A stretch of 64,000 nt of DNA, from NCBI GenBank assembly GCA_009760855.2, contig WPIO01000010.1:636501-700500 (forward strand), read 5' to 3'. Shown piece after piece: positions 46,216 through 58,229 of this stretch. Source of the stretch: Cristatella mucedo (Eukaryota > Bryozoa > Phylactolaemata > Cristatellidae). A program made the position numbers and the translations under genes. A model generated the notes under the pieces. That model saw only the letters and a program-made list of their open reading frames with translations, was not told where the DNA came from and made no database searches. Numbering within the stretch: position 1 is the stretch's first letter; every line of letters starts with the position of its first letter.

Positions 46216-48869
46216 ATGCTGCTGAGAGATCTATGAAGATAAGCTCCAGGCGGCCACGTTAGATTTGTAAGCCAGTTATAGTCATTCTAAAGAATGAAAA
46301 GATAGCTCCTCTAGAAAAAAGCCCAAGTTCATGATTGCCTGGGCAGAATTTCTGACAGAAAGCCCGACAAAGAAAATTGCTTTTCTCTATTAATGGAAAG
46401 TCTTAATCCGGGAACAAAAGTCATCCAGTGCTACTGGCCCCTTTTGACCGGTAAAACATAATTACTAATTTAGCCCCTATACAATTGTGATGGCCAATTT
46501 AAACAAGTAATAGCCCCCTCTCGAATTGATCATACCCGTACGTGCCGAAGGCTCCCAGCCGCATTAGCCAATATAGCTCCATCTACATAAAAAGATGGCA
46601 GCCTCTGTTAGATAGACATTAGGAAAGCACTTTTTTTTGTGTAAGAATTACTCCGAGGTTAATCACTTTAGTTTCCATTGTCAGCTTAGATTGCGGTATA
46701 GATATAAAGACAATGTATTTTGAGCATTTGATTATAAAGGAAACGTACGGTCTTAACCGCAGTATTAACAACAGTCGAGGTGATCACAGCCACAGGACGC
46801 TGAGCTGGGACTTGTTCTCGCAGCTCCTTCGAGCTGCGAGACTAGTGACATGTGGACGTAGCCACATGTTTAATGCTCGGGGAATTTCTTACGGCCGTAG
46901 AGTATGCAAATCTGCACAACTCTGCACCAGGTGCACCGAGAAACCCCAAACCTTCAGCAATGCAGAGGACAGCTCGAACGAGAGCTTTCATGCTTGAAGC
47001 AGCGGCTGATTGTTCCAAGTTATTTCACATGGAAGTAATTAAACTCTCCCATTCGATGTTAATTTCGCTTGTTCGAAAAGACTTTGTTTCGCGTTTCTCA
47101 TAGCCATGATAGAGTCAACTTACTGACTTTGCTTTGCCATTGTCTTCACGAATTTATATAATGAAGAAATGTTTATTAAGGTTAGCATTTTCAATTTTTA
47201 ATGATGAATGAATTATCGAGATGATTAGGAAAAAATTCAAAATTTGACAAGACCTAGTTTTGCCGAGCCGTAGACATTTTCAAGGAATGAGTGTAAATAA
47301 TAAACATATGGTGACTTGAGAAAATTGATCAGATGTGCAATATACTACTTACATGGAAATATGGATCTCACGCCGACGCTCAGACAAAATGAGGTAACTA
47401 ATCATACCCAATATTAAATTACTGTCGTAAGATTATGCCGGCTAATTAATTTCAGCATAATGTAATAATATTTTGTTGCCAAGTGCTTTGCTTGAGTGCT
47501 ATAGATACTCACGTTTTGCTGCTTCAATACAGAAATAAAATCAAGCATCAATTGTATGGTTTTATTTCCGCCACATTTAGGTAGCTTTTCTTTTTGCTCA
47601 CTACACTTGGCCTCACTTCAAACTGACAGGAATGTTGTCCGTTCATTAAAAAGTGAATAACAATACTGATCGAAGATTGAATAAAAATATTAGTTAATAT
47701 AACAGCCTCATTTGTATAGTGGTAGATGAGCCTTAACAGCTGTCGCAACCGTTTGCAGTTGGCAATAAATAATCGCTTACTGCAGGATTCTAACCAACGA
47801 CCTCGGTCGTGAAGAGCGAGCACCTTACCTCCTGATTTATTTCCATAATACTACTACCTGTACCAAGCCATTCTCAAATATTCATAGGGATATGTAAACA
47901 AAACAGGCTGAGGCATGGTTGCTATGCTGTAGCAGTGTTGAAAAATTCAAATTTCTTCACTAATGCTACTACCTCGCTGTGTGATGTGTCCACTGTAAAT
48001 TTTCGATGAACTTTGCTTTACTTCTCGCCTCACCCTATTTGTCTCTTGAAACGCCCGATAGTGTAATTTGAAAATTATTTTTTCTATTTATCATAAGTGG
48101 GATGAATTTTCTACATACTTGCCCCGAAAACAGCTGCAGATTATGGTGTAACGTCTTTCAAAGGGTGGCACTATAGCTGTCCTTTACAGACGGGCTAAAC
48201 TTCGATTACAAGACGACCCCCAAATAATCTGAAGGTGAGCATGAAATTTTAGCGGGGAAAAGTAAGAAAGTGTAGCTTCCATCGAGCAGCTTAGGGATAA
48301 GTCGGAAGAGGCGGGCAGGGGGAACAGACGTTGCCCGGCGCCAAGGGGGCGCCAAAAGCAAAATGGATTGTACATGTTTTTTTTTATAACTTTTTAATGT
48401 GAGAGTACCAATCTTGATTTCAAGAAAGTCCTTGTTTCAATAGACTTGACTTATTGCTCGCTGAGATAGTTAAGCATGTTTATAGACTTAGACCAAGCTG
48501 TAGCTTGGCGCTCTGGCGGCACACACGCGACGACGCGGAAACGCCGAGGGGCCTTTAATCATCATATATTCGGCGGGCACTCGCAGCGCAACAAGCACAC
48601 GGCCGTCCACCCTTCCGTCCGCGTTCCAACTGGCCTCCCCATCCGCTCGCCCCATCCTGCCTGCCTGCCTGCTACATGTGGGCTGCGTCGCACCAAGGGC
48701 GAGCCCGGCCTGCTAGGGAAGTTGCAGTTAAACGAAGAATCTGCCGAAGGACACAGATGCCTGGAGAACTCTCTCTCGAGATGCTGGTCTCACGACAGAG
48801 GAAGAGATTTCAAGAATAATGAAGGACTGCATAGACTATCCCCTACAATAAATTACATCTAGACTTTCG
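46216..48869. other. Mostly unassigned DNA with hairpins
   Basis: 46817-46840 is a perfect hairpin with 10-bp arms (CTCGCAGCTC, loop CTTC), followed by an 8-bp-arm inverted repeat at 46848-46869 (ACATGTGG). Two overlapping frames (46713-46997 and 46852-47103, +) cover it and are unidentified. 48300-48370 has a GC-rich reading (GGCGCCAAGGGGGCGCC) seen near some hAT elements. 48476-48862 (+) is an unidentified frame. No host exon recognised. Confidence 0.4.
47695..47836 (-). mobile_element. SINE family 2 copy
   Basis: Body match (TAACAGCCTCATTTGTATAG; AACCGTTTGCAGTTGGCAAT) with a degraded B box (GGTTAGAATCC) near 47790. More diverged than 36733-36905. Confidence 0.75.
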
Positions 48870-49250
48870 TTGCTCACAGATCTTGATGTCAAATTTGGTT
48901 TCGTGTGGGAAGTTGAGAGGCTTCTTTTGAAGACACTTAACCTGACCAAACTCCGCCAGCAATGTCTAGATCTTTGAGGCTTCTATTATATTTTTCAGAC
49001 GTTGATGGAACAGAGCTATACAACAAAATATGTGCTGTAAAATGCTTCTTGCCACACGTAACGACTCGGCACTATAACTCATGTCTTTAATTGTCAGTTA
49101 TGAAGAAGACGTGTTTCCTAATTTGCGAGTCGCCTTGCAAGTTCTTCTCACCATAGATGTATCGGTTGCCAGTTGCAAACGCTCCTTTGGTGAGCTGAAG
49201 ATAATCTTGTCTTATCTGAGAGCATCGATAGGGTAAGATCGCCGCCTCGA
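48870..49250 (+). mobile_element. hAT transposase remnant (C-terminal part)
   Basis: Plus strand, three frames joined by frameshifts: DVKFGFVWEVERLLLKTLN, then FSDVDGTELYNKICAVKCF, then FPNLRVALQVLLTIDVSVAS and KRSFGELKIILSYLRASI. The last two are the hAT C-terminal dimerisation region as in ZMYM1/TTF-type hAT proteins (typically PN..IAL.ILLTIPVSVASGERSFSKLKLIK.YLRS). No catalytic N-terminal part and no terminal inverted repeats found; a dead fragment. Confidence 0.8.
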
Positions 49251-49597
49251 TTCGGCCTAGTTAAGTATAGAGAAAGAAACATTGGAAATTATTGAATTTC
49301 AAACTTTAATAGGCCAGTTTGCCTCGTTCAAGGCCAGACAAGTTTACATAAGTTAAAACCTGTTTGCCACGTTCAAGTGTGGGCGTGGCCATGCCGACAA
49401 TGTTGTTCCGCTCCAGCCGGACTCCACCACTCCGCCTAGCCAACGGGTGCGCTGAGTCCCACCTCATTAAGCACTGCAGTTATACAAGATCGGCTGACCA
49501 AGCTGGATTTGATTGCAACGGGTCAGTTGTGATCGCGTGACCCGCTGGTCTTGCAGCGAGGAACTTTCTGCTTGTCCACCGGCCTGTGTGGACGCTA

Positions 49598-49638
<41 letters not shown>

Positions 49639-50479
49639 TCACTCTCTTTCTCTTTCTCTTCTCTCCTTGCGTTCCGGAGCTGCTTCCACGACGGCTTCTA
49701 CATCCGTGTGTACGCTCGCACGCTTGTGTTGCCTGCATATGATACCATACAGCCGTAGTCGTCAACAGCACAACTCACTTGTGGAGACGACGTTCATCTT
49801 CGTCGCGCCGCCATCTCCGCACGAGCCAGAAAGGCAACACAAGGCCAGAAAATTCGCATAAGTTAAAGCTGTGATAGCTACTATGTAACTGTACTACAGT
49901 TAATAAAACTTTCTCAACTCGATATACCTGTCATGGTGTGTTTTTTGAAATTCTTTTGTGGTGGAGCTATTTTGCAGCAATTTTTGACAAGGCGAGGGCT
50001 CCATTTGTAGCTATGTCCTGGGTGCCTAAAGGTCTCATTACGCCTCTGGTAAGTCGCTGTGCAAAGAAACTAAACTGGTTATTTACCTAAGTGTAACAGC
50101 GATGCGAGCCTGAGACGTGGGTGATGATACACAGTGAAAAACAACCGATATGCTTAGGCAATCTTGTACTTTGACAAATCAGCAAGCACCCCTAAAACAA
50201 AACGCATTGAAATTCATCTGACCATTAAGGAAGCGCCTATTCAGCACTCACGGAAACCCGATTTTCAATTCATCCTACAACCCAAAATTAATCCAAGCTT
50301 AAAGTCCGCTGTGATGTGCGACAGCAATAAGAATCTAAGGGAGATCAAAAATGGAACTAGTGCGCTGTAATGTCTCTCAGCAAAAGTTGTGGACTTTGCC
50401 GAGTGTGTGGCTACGCACTGACCAATGGTAAGAAAGGTTGCTATGGACTCACTCACCCAAGCAGCATCTCATAGTACGT
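49251..50479. other. Unassigned DNA, possible solo LTR, CT microsatellite
   Basis: 49598-49660 is (CT)n. 49378 to about 49935 begins TGTGGGCG, has AATAAA near 49903 and ends CTGTCA, an LTR-like layout, but no matching target duplication was found. 50164-50370 (+) is an unidentified frame. Confidence 0.3.
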
Positions 50480-50496
50480 CATGCTTAACCCAGCTC

Positions 50497-50503
50497 TGAT
50501 TGG
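50497..50503 (-). promoter_or_regulatory. Inverted CCAAT box upstream of CEP95
   Basis: TGATTGG (CCAATCA on the minus strand) lies 61 bases before the CEP95 ATG, a common promoter element position. Confidence 0.4.
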
Positions 50504-50563
50504 ACAAAGCCGGTGTCCGGCGGAAATTTTGAACAGTTTGTTGACAACGCGTGAAGGGCTATT

Positions 50564-53500
50564 ATGGAGGGCGACGGTAGGATCTGTGCTGCTGCAAAAT
50601 GCCAAGTCGTTCGTATTTGCAATCACTTAGGAATCAGTGTAATGTGCTGCTTCTTGTGGATCTGTAGGCCTAATCAAGCTCTCCAACGAGTTGCTCGCTC
50701 AGATTAATGTACCCAGGCGTATCCATAAGGAGGCTGACATTGACTCGTCGCTGTTTGTTACTTTGTACGAGGGACTATGCGGTGAAAAAATACCAGGTAT
50801 ATCATGCCGTGCAATTTCAATATATTCTGCAGATATAGATTTCTTGTAAGCGATGATTGACTAGAGCATGCTTGACTTCGTTAACGAAAGTAACCGATGG
50901 TCAATTTTGTGTATTCTGGAAATGCAGCGGACTTCCAAGGTAGGTGTTGTCGAGCTCCTGATTGGCACAGCGCCGCGTCACGTTCAATTGCTTCGATCAC
51001 GCTTACGCGGACTTTCAAGCACCAGCTCACTGAGGAGGAAGTGTCAATTGGGCATGAATGCTCTACACATGTTAGTTATGCTACCAGCGGCACTATTTTG
51101 CTTCGATCGTGAAGGATTAATTTAAAGGGCCTAGTCAAACGTTGCGCTTGTGAGCTGTGGAATTTTTTTTATTGTCTACAGTATCCTCAGAAGTGTCAGT
51201 TCATTTCTATAGGAAAGAAGAGTAAGGATGCGATCGATGCATGGCTACACGTAGCCTGCGAATCAGTATGCAGATGGTCACCTGCTTGTGGGCGCATGGT
51301 TTTAATACTTAATGATTATAGTAGATGAGCTAGTTTGAAATTAAGACTTATATAATTAATTTATCAACACATCTTGAGATTATAATTGGTTGAGTCCAAA
51401 GCCGTTGCAATGCTGGTGGTTCTAGTAAGGGCAAGCAATAAGAACGAGACAGGCTTTCGATGCCTTTTCTTTGTAGTAGAGCGTGTCCCGGGTTATGATG
51501 CTGCTTTTTGGACATGCCACTTGTGTTGGGTGTCATCTTTCTGATTTCCCTTGTTCACGAGCTTGTCCAGGCACAAGCTATTAAGCCTTGTAGGGATGCG
51601 ATTGGTGAATGCAGCCAACCTTTGGCCGACAATGTCAAGTCTTACAGCATTTTATCTGAATCTAATGCTGTTCGCACGTTCCCTTCACACTTTCTGGATA
51701 GAGGTCCGAGCCAACGGATTGCGATAATCCAGTTGTGTCTATCTTGGCAACTGCTCACCTGACTCTGGTATGCTTCCCACTTTCTCTTTATTGCGTGAGA
51801 TGCAGTCTGTTGGCTACCGAATGCGTACCGAAAGTCACTTAGGCTGTTAGTGCACTATACAAAACTCTCCTGCCTAATGGCTTTTTGGAGTTACAGACGG
51901 AGACATTACATTACCATGATAGCGCTGGAGGTAAGGTGCGCTCTCTTCACGATTGTGATCGTGGGTTTGAATCCTGAAGTGGGTGATCCTTTATTGCAAA
52001 CTGCAAGCAGTGGTGATAGCCGCCAAGGCTCTTCTACTGCTATAAAAATTAGGCTGATAAATAAGCTAATGTATTTTTGGTAGGAAAAATCTGTCTGTCA
52101 TAAGCATGGAATATGATTTAGATGTAGTGTGAAATCGTAGATACATGGTAAGCACCTGCTCGTGCTGTGCAGCACTGCACTTTGTATTTTACTTATGCTT
52201 AAGCACCTCCTCTGCATCAGGCAGGCACTCTCTTCTCTCACTGGCGCTGCTTTTGCCTGCTCGTACATTGTCACATACACTGTCGTACACCGTCAACACC
52301 TGCCATTAACCCTCGACATGCATGCTGTCTCGTCAGAGTAATAATAATAACAAATAATTTATATTGCATGCTAAGAGAACTAGACTTTTCCTTGGCTCTT
52401 TAAATATGCTGGAAAAGAAGCATGTCAATTGGATAGTGAGAACATGCACCGTCTCTGCATGCATAAGCAGACAAAGGAAATGCACATGAAAGTAATGTAT
52501 CTTCCCATCTGTAACTCCGCCACTAGGTTTAAGTGGATGCTGATGCACAGAAGAAGAGTTTTCTATGCTCAGACACGGTAGCTAGCAGACACTTAATCTC
52601 ACCCAGCAAAGAGAAAGTGAGAAGCAGAAGGAAGAAGTCAGGGAGAAGTCTAGGAAGTAGTTAGCATAGAAGTAGCAGCCCAGGACGGCTGCAAAGGATT
52701 CGCCACTGTCAGCAGGAACAGAGTAAATGTTGTGAGGAACAGGTAGATGTTTAGCTTTTTTTTTTATATTTCCATGTCAGAGGATGTCTTTACTGCATTT
52801 GGTAGTGAGCTCCGGGCTTTGGGAGCTTAGCAACTGGGGTTGTGGTCTCCACGACTTGAGAGGCACAGCTGAACAGCTTGAGTCAGATGAGTGGTTGGTA
52901 CAACCGAAGCCTGATTAAGAAGAAATTCAGATAGATAGGCCGAAGCAAGAGAATGAAGGGACCTAGAATTAACTGTCGTGACAAAGTCGATACACTACTT
53001 GATGGGGAGCCTAACTGTCATGCCAAAGTCGATATGGTGGTTGATTGGGAGCCAGTCCGTGCGAAGTAGTGCAATTCGGCAGTTGCAATGCACACTACTG
53101 GCAATCCTAACTTCAGAGTTTTGCACCAACTTTGCATCTTACTGGGAAGGTAGGAAGACTTGCAAATGAGTTTCAGATGTTAAGATGGGATGCTGCAAAA
53201 CTCATATACCAGTTTGGCTACGGTATGTTTACCTAAGAAAGCCCACATTTTTGCAATGGTGCATGCCTGGAAGTAAGCCGACTTGACTGTGGAGCTGATA
53301 TCGTCATCTGCTGAAAAGTCATTTTGGAAGAGGGCACCAAGCTTCTACACTGAGGCAACAGGATATATTCTTTCCGAGCCCATTTTCAGGGTTAAGCTTT
53401 TCGATTTCCAGGTTACACTAGGTTGGTTGCCCATTAGCTTTAAGTTGGTTTAATGGCATTCAATTTGAGAAAGTTTGCTGCCATGCGAGTGTGCATGTCA

Positions 53501-56192
53501 GCAAAGCATGCTGCAAGTTGAGTGAGTGAGAGAGATAGAGAGTGAGAGAGAAACAGACAGACAGAGACAAAGAGTTTGAGGTACTGTAGGCTGGGGAGAT
53601 CAAAGCAGAGGTACAGCTCTGTGACATCTGTGTAAAAGTGAATGCCTAAAATTGTGCTCAGCGAATACATCGGCAAGAGGGGAATATATATAGTTTGAAT
53701 AGAAGCAGATCTAGAAAGATCCCCTGGGGCAATTCATACTTTAAAGGCTCTTTGGATGACTTTTGGCCATCGACATCTACAGTTTGAAATCTTCCTTTCG
53801 GATAGAACTTAAACTAATACAGCGCAATGCACTCGAGAAGGGTTGGGATCAATTGTATCAAAAGTTGCAGCAAGATCCAGCAGAACTAGCTTAGCTAGGA
53901 GACTCTACCTAAGTAAGCATTCATGGGGTTATTTCACTGAAACCTATGCTGACTCTGGTGTCATTTACTCTGAAACCTGGTTGGAGTTTACTTTCTAGAT
54001 TTGAAGTTTTGATATACGAGTTAAGCTTGTCTGCCTCCACTTTTCTTAGTAGTAATGACAGTATGGTGATTAGGCAGCAGTCTTTGTCGTTCTTCTGGTC
54101 AAGTGTTGACTACTTCTTAAGGAGTGTTAAGGTCTGTTAACAGCCTCTCTAAAGAAGGAAGGGATACAACCTGAAGCTTGGGACATTTTAAAAACATAAA
54201 TGACAATAATAATGGCATTTGTTTAGCACACTAAGAGAACAATATCTCATTCTAGACACTTTACATATGCTGGTGATTGGTGAGGCATACAATTATTATT
54301 TTTTTAAGTACTTAGAGCAGCAGCAAATGTATGTGTATCAAGAGATCACTAGGTATGGGGACCTAGAGGGCTAGTAATCATAATCGACTGAGTGATGAAC
54401 TTCGAGGTGGAGTCAACTTGGAAGTGGATATAGAGTGTGGATTGGATTAGAGCAAGTATTGGAGGTTGAATAGTCCAGCAGGGAGGCTACTTTGAGGTGG
54501 ACTCTGATTTTGTCTACCTTGCTGACAAGGAAGCTAGAGACATCATCTGCTGTAGCAAGGATCGCAAGATATGGTACTGACTTGGTTTCGGTTAACGAGA
54601 TGTCTGATGGTCGAATACAGTATTTTTTATGTTTTTATATGTGCATTTGATGTGATGTTGTTCCACCACGATTCTCTATAACGTCCCTTGTCAGCTGGCC
54701 AGGCATAGAGCCACCGACTTCTGTGTTGTCTCTTCTACTGCAGCAAATTCCACAGAGCCCGAGTTTTACTGAAAAAGGTCAGGCTACTGGTCGAGGACGA
54801 ACACTTGGCCTCAGCCATCTGTCAATATAGCTCCATAGTCGTTCAATGGGGTTCAAATCATGCTGGTCCATTGCACCAGCACCGCACAAGGATCTGTTCA
54901 AAAGTACTTCGCTGGCCTGGCAGTGTGCTTAGGGCCATTATCTTACTGCCAAATGCAACGGGCTTTCAAGCAGAGTATATGAGCTTTTGAAGTCCAACTT
55001 GCTTGACCTAAGATAACTTAGTACTAAGTACTTTAATAAGTACTTTTTCGACGAATCCAGCATGTACTGTGTGCATTGGCTCACCTATCCGACTGACGAG
55101 AACTCATAGGACGTTTATGGGACGACACTGATCGGCAGCTGAGGCGATCGGTGTTCGGTATACATCAGTAGCCTCCGAACTTTACAGTTATGGCTGTGAA
55201 ATGTTTTACGGCAGACGAGACACCACTGAAGTTTGTGGCCCCAGTGCCCGGCCAGATAAAGAAGGTCATCGAAGAATCGTGGTTTGGGCGACGTAGCACT
55301 AAGTGCATGCATACCAACAGCGTGCACTTTTGATCTTGGGGTGTCAATTAATATTTCCACTAGCTGTGTGCAACTTAAGTATGCCCGGCATTGTAGCTAA
55401 CCCTCATATTACGCAAACGAATGTACAGCAACAGCAGCTATGGCCAGACTGCAAGGATTTTTCATATGCTGAGTATATGTCAAGGGTCCTAACAATTTGC
55501 GATGCACAGATGATTTTTGAAACCGAAGGGGACACATTTAAGAGTGAATGAGATATGCCTGCGATTACATGTTCAAAATTTGGTAACGATAAGAGTTGAT
55601 AACGTACAATTGCAAAAGAATATTTGACCGTAAGTGTGTCCTTTGTCAAATACATGGGCTACGAAAGATTATGAATTCACAAATGTCCAAAATTCGGCTT
55701 CTCTAAGCGATCAATCTGGTCATGAAAATGAATGCTAAAATCTCCAAATACTAGAAAGCAAGATTTCTGGAGCTCGCAATCGAAGCAAAATAAGAAAGAT
55801 CTTATGCATCTTGGTCCGTTGCCCCCCACGACAGGTGGGTGCCACCATTGACAGCTTACTTTTAGAGGGACTCTGTACAAGAATTTCAAGTACTGCTTCG
55901 AGGGGACTTCAAACAGCTTTAAATACAGCAAGGATTGAGCAACAATTGGTACTTTGTCACAATTTTTCATTGACCTCTTAGAAGGAGCCTGCCGCCCTTT
56001 ACGACCACGAAGTTAGTCGACAGCAGCCAGGTTTCTGGAGCAGCAAAAAGGTCTAGTGTATCGTCGAGAATCGTCACGAATTGTTAGAGGCTTATTGCAC
56101 ATTGAACTGCCTTTCTGTAGGCATACTTTATGAGCAGCCACCAGGGCTATAGACTGCCACATTAGACTCATTCACTGCAGCACCTGGGGGAG

Positions 56193-56256
<64 letters not shown>

Positions 56257-56796
56257 AGCAGCAGCAGAAGGGGCAATCCGGCAGCTGAGTGAACACACTT
56301 TATCTACCTGTCTGCCCAAAAGTCTTTCTGCCAGTCTGACTTGCAGTCCCTGCATACTCGCAAACTCTCTCTCTCTGCTCTAAATCTACCCTGTTTGCTG
56401 TTCTCTCTCATAGCCTCCTCGGGCTCTACAGACACTAAACTCTGATCTGCCTGTCATGCTGCCTCTAGCAATTCCTCGGTGCATTCTGCACCTGCATGGC
56501 TGTGTGCCATCTGTCGCCTGTCTGACTCGCTAGTTACAGTCTGTTGCTGATGTGATACTTTCCTCTGTCAGATGTCATTAGGAAGCCGCGGAGCAGAGAG
56601 GATGACGTGCACAATTGCCAATGTGTCATAGACTCTCTCGCAATGGACATCTTGCACACATCACTGTCACACATTACTGGTGAAGATATTGTGAATCACA
56701 ACTCTACGGCCGTGTATAATCTTTTGGAAATATTCTCCGGCTTAATGGAGTTTATTCTGCACAAAATCGAAAAGGAATGCTCCTCTGAGAACGAAG
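50564..56796 (+). CDS. CEP95: CEP95 homologue, first three coding exons (gene incomplete)
   Basis: Centrosomal protein of 95 kDa (CCDC45), a centrosome/spindle-pole protein with an N-terminal calponin-homology-like domain. Exon 1, 50564-50576: ATGGAGGGCGACG, donor GTAGGA, phase 1. Exon 2, 50668-50796: LIKLSNELLAQINVPRRIHK, DSSLFVTLYEGLCGEKIP, donor GTATAT, phase 1. Exon 3, 56572-56796 after [62 protein letters not shown], donor GTGAGT. Phases join exactly across all introns (the split codons give Gly and Asp). The motifs match human CEP95 as I know it ([40 protein letters not shown]). Intron 1 is 91 bp; intron 2 is 5775 bp and full of transposons. Later exons were not identified before the window end. 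ATG context is ATTATGG. Confidence 0.88.
51514..51762 (+). CDS. Signal-peptide-like ORF inside CEP95 intron 2
   Basis: 82 codons from ATG at 51514. The N-terminus MPLVLGVIFLISLVHELVQA has a hydrophobic core and a plausible cleavage after VQA, followed by IKPCRDAIGECSQPL with two cysteines. The 3' end runs into repeat family X at 51745, so if real it is a first exon or a short secreted protein gene. No family recognised; an isolated hydrophobic ORF can arise by chance. Confidence 0.22.
   Translation: MPLVLGVIFLISLVHELVQAQAIKPCRDAIGECSQPLADNVKSYSILSESNAVRTFPSHFLDRGPSQRIAIIQLCLSWQLLT
51745..51905 (+). repeat. Repeat family X copy
   Basis: CTGACTCTGGTATGCTTCCC, GCAGTCTGTTGGCTACCGAA and CACTATACAAAACTCTCCTG match copy 1 in the same orientation. 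Confidence 0.8.
51925..52078 (+). mobile_element. SINE family 2 copy
   Basis: AAGGTGCGCTCTC (A-box region), GGGTTTGAATCC (B box) near 51963, body GTGGGTGATCCTTTATTGC and CTGCAAGCAGTGGTGATAGC, tail AGGCTGATAAATAAGCTAA. Confidence 0.85.
52505..52745 (-). repeat. Repeat family X copy inside LINE
   Basis: ATCTGTAACTCCGCC, GAAGAGTTTTCTATGCTCAG, GCATAGAAGTAGCAGCCCAG and GAGTAAATGTTGTGAGG match copy 1 in reverse, reaching as far as the longest copy. Confidence 0.75.
54203..54295 (-). mobile_element. Nested short LINE 3' end
   Basis: AATAATGGCATTTG, CTAAGAGAACAATATCTC and ACTTTACATATGCTG: only the last ~90 bp of the family, inserted within the older LINE. Confidence 0.75.
54640..55010 (-). mobile_element. 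Tc1/mariner-like transposase remnant A
   Basis: On the minus strand DLNPIERLWSYIDRWLR is readable (54811-54865), the region of the third catalytic acidic residue in Tc1-type DD34E transposases (PDLNPIEHLWD). An upstream AKYF-like stretch suggests the HTA.A..F block. Frameshifted and fragmentary. Confidence 0.6.
55011..56191. other. CEP95 intron 2, unassigned
   Basis: No gene recognised. Frames at 55115-55360 (-) may be further Tc1-like sequence but are too diverged to claim. Confidence 0.3.
56198..56254. repeat. (GA)n microsatellite
   Basis: Uninterrupted GA repeat about 320 bp before CEP95 exon 3, followed by AGCAGCAGCAGCAG. Confidence 0.95.
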
Positions 56797-57589
56797 GTGA
56801 GTTGCTTTCCTTGTTTTCCTTTTGGTTCTTAAGAATGCGCATCCAGCATCTTTTCTTTCTTCCACTTGTGCCACAAGCAGGCAGAGTACCGAGTGTCCAT
56901 ATCTGCTCGCCTGGTCTGGCATGTTGCGATCGACGTTTTTTGGGATCTGCACTCGGTCGAATCCTGCTAGAAGCTTGTTGCTGTCACGACCGCTGTAGAC
57001 GGCAAGAGTAGTGATACAGCAAGCCATATCTCGTGCCTGTTTGTTGCTATCAGGTCCCCCCCCCATTCAGATTAGTATGCACCAGAGTATGTCAGCTGAT
57101 ATTCATTTCCTTGTAACCTATTTATTTGATTCGTTATTTATGTGATGAAACAACCTCATAGCTTTCAACAGCAAACCCATCTGCTTGCGCATGGATTCCA
57201 TGGTGCAGCGTGCACGTGTGGCATATTTTTGCCACCTGATTTTTTGCCTTGAGACTTTTAATGGAGAATGAACTGAGTTTGCATATTGAACTCTCTTACA
57301 TTCAAAGCCTGCATGCATGGAAGCAGGGAAGCATCCAAGCATGCACGGAGCTTAAGGTAATGTGCACATGTTTGGGAAACTGCCCGATGCTTGACTTGCA
57401 AGTCAGTAGCTGCAGTCCAGCCTGCTTGGTGAGCCGCATGCAGAGAAAGGGAGAGTGGGAAAGTGGGAGAATGGGGGAGTGGCTCAGCCAATGCTCAAGT
57501 GATTTTATGGGATTAGTGCGCCTGACCACCCACGGTCTGAGGTCTGAGCTCGGCACTGTTTGCTATTAGTATTGATTGTTCGTACACTG
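56797..57589. other. CEP95 intron 3 (start), unassigned
   Basis: No exon or repeat recognised; a C-run lies at 57057-57065. Confidence 0.3.
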
Positions 57590-58060
57590 CATCGAGTCAT
57601 CTCTTACAAGTCTCAGTTTAGAATATTACTCCTGTGGTGCTGCAGAGTCGTCTAAGCAGCTCTTCTGGAGTCATTGCAGGGAAAGAGCTGCACTTCAGAC
57701 AGCGTATCCTCCAACCCAAAGGTGTTCTATGGGATTTAGATTCGGTCAACTCATGATTCCGACAGCTGCTTCAGCGAAAAACCTGTTCGATGCTTTTGCT
57801 GTAAACTTGGGATCATTACCCTATTGCCAAATGTCATATATCTTAATATGTCAAACAAATGTTGCATGTCATACTGTGTATATACAGTTAAATAAGTCCG
57901 GATGTGTACGCAACATGCGTATTCATGCATGGCACTAGCAGAGTCCACACCAATCTGGTCCTGGTTCGCCTGCTACTACTGTGGTGCAACAGGCCCTTCA
58001 CGCCCCCTTTTCCCCTGACAGTACATCTGTATGTATGCTATGCACCCAAACACAAAAGTC
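57590..58060 (-). mobile_element. Tc1-like transposase remnant B
   Basis: Minus strand: GNDPKFTAKASNRFFAEAA (57750-57820), corresponding to the DNDPKHTAKA block with the catalytic Asp changed to Gly, then NLNPIEHLW after an in-frame stop. 57910-58060 matches 11640-11760 in the opposite orientation and is probably the more N-terminal part of the same element. Confidence 0.7.
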
Positions 58061-58089
58061 TTGTTCCACCCCGTATGATGACGCCCTTG

Positions 58090-58229
58090 CTGGTGCCGGT
58101 AGATGGTTTGGTCTAGTGGTTAAGGTGCTTGCTCCGACCAAGGTCTGACTGAGGTCGTGGGCTCGAGCCCCTAGGCATATGTGAAGCGTCTGAATAGAGA
58201 TTAAGTTCTCTTGGGGCGCTATATAAATG

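Larger units (their letters stand above)
52335..54600 (-). mobile_element. L2/CR1-type LINE, long copy in CEP95 intron 2
   Basis: 3' tail at the left (AATAATAATAACAAATAATT), 3' UTR broken by repeat X (52505-52745), ORF2 C-terminus in reverse near 52780-53200, RT core near 53440-53676 (LGIHFYTDVTELYLCFD, a mutated YADD; a GA microsatellite lies at 53523-53570), RT entry near 54150. After a nested short LINE end (54203-54295) the pre-RT region continues to about 54600 (DDVSSFLVSKVDKIRVHL). Many frame breaks. Confidence 0.75.

Noticed and set aside
49378-49935. Solo LTR
   Set aside because: TG start, poly(A) signal and CA end can be chosen, but the flanks show no target duplication and no second copy exists in the window; kept only as a remark.
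58090-58180. Possible tRNA gene
   Set aside because: A and B boxes are present but the sequence is fused to a LINE-type tail, recurs as a SINE family and lacks a convincing acceptor stem.
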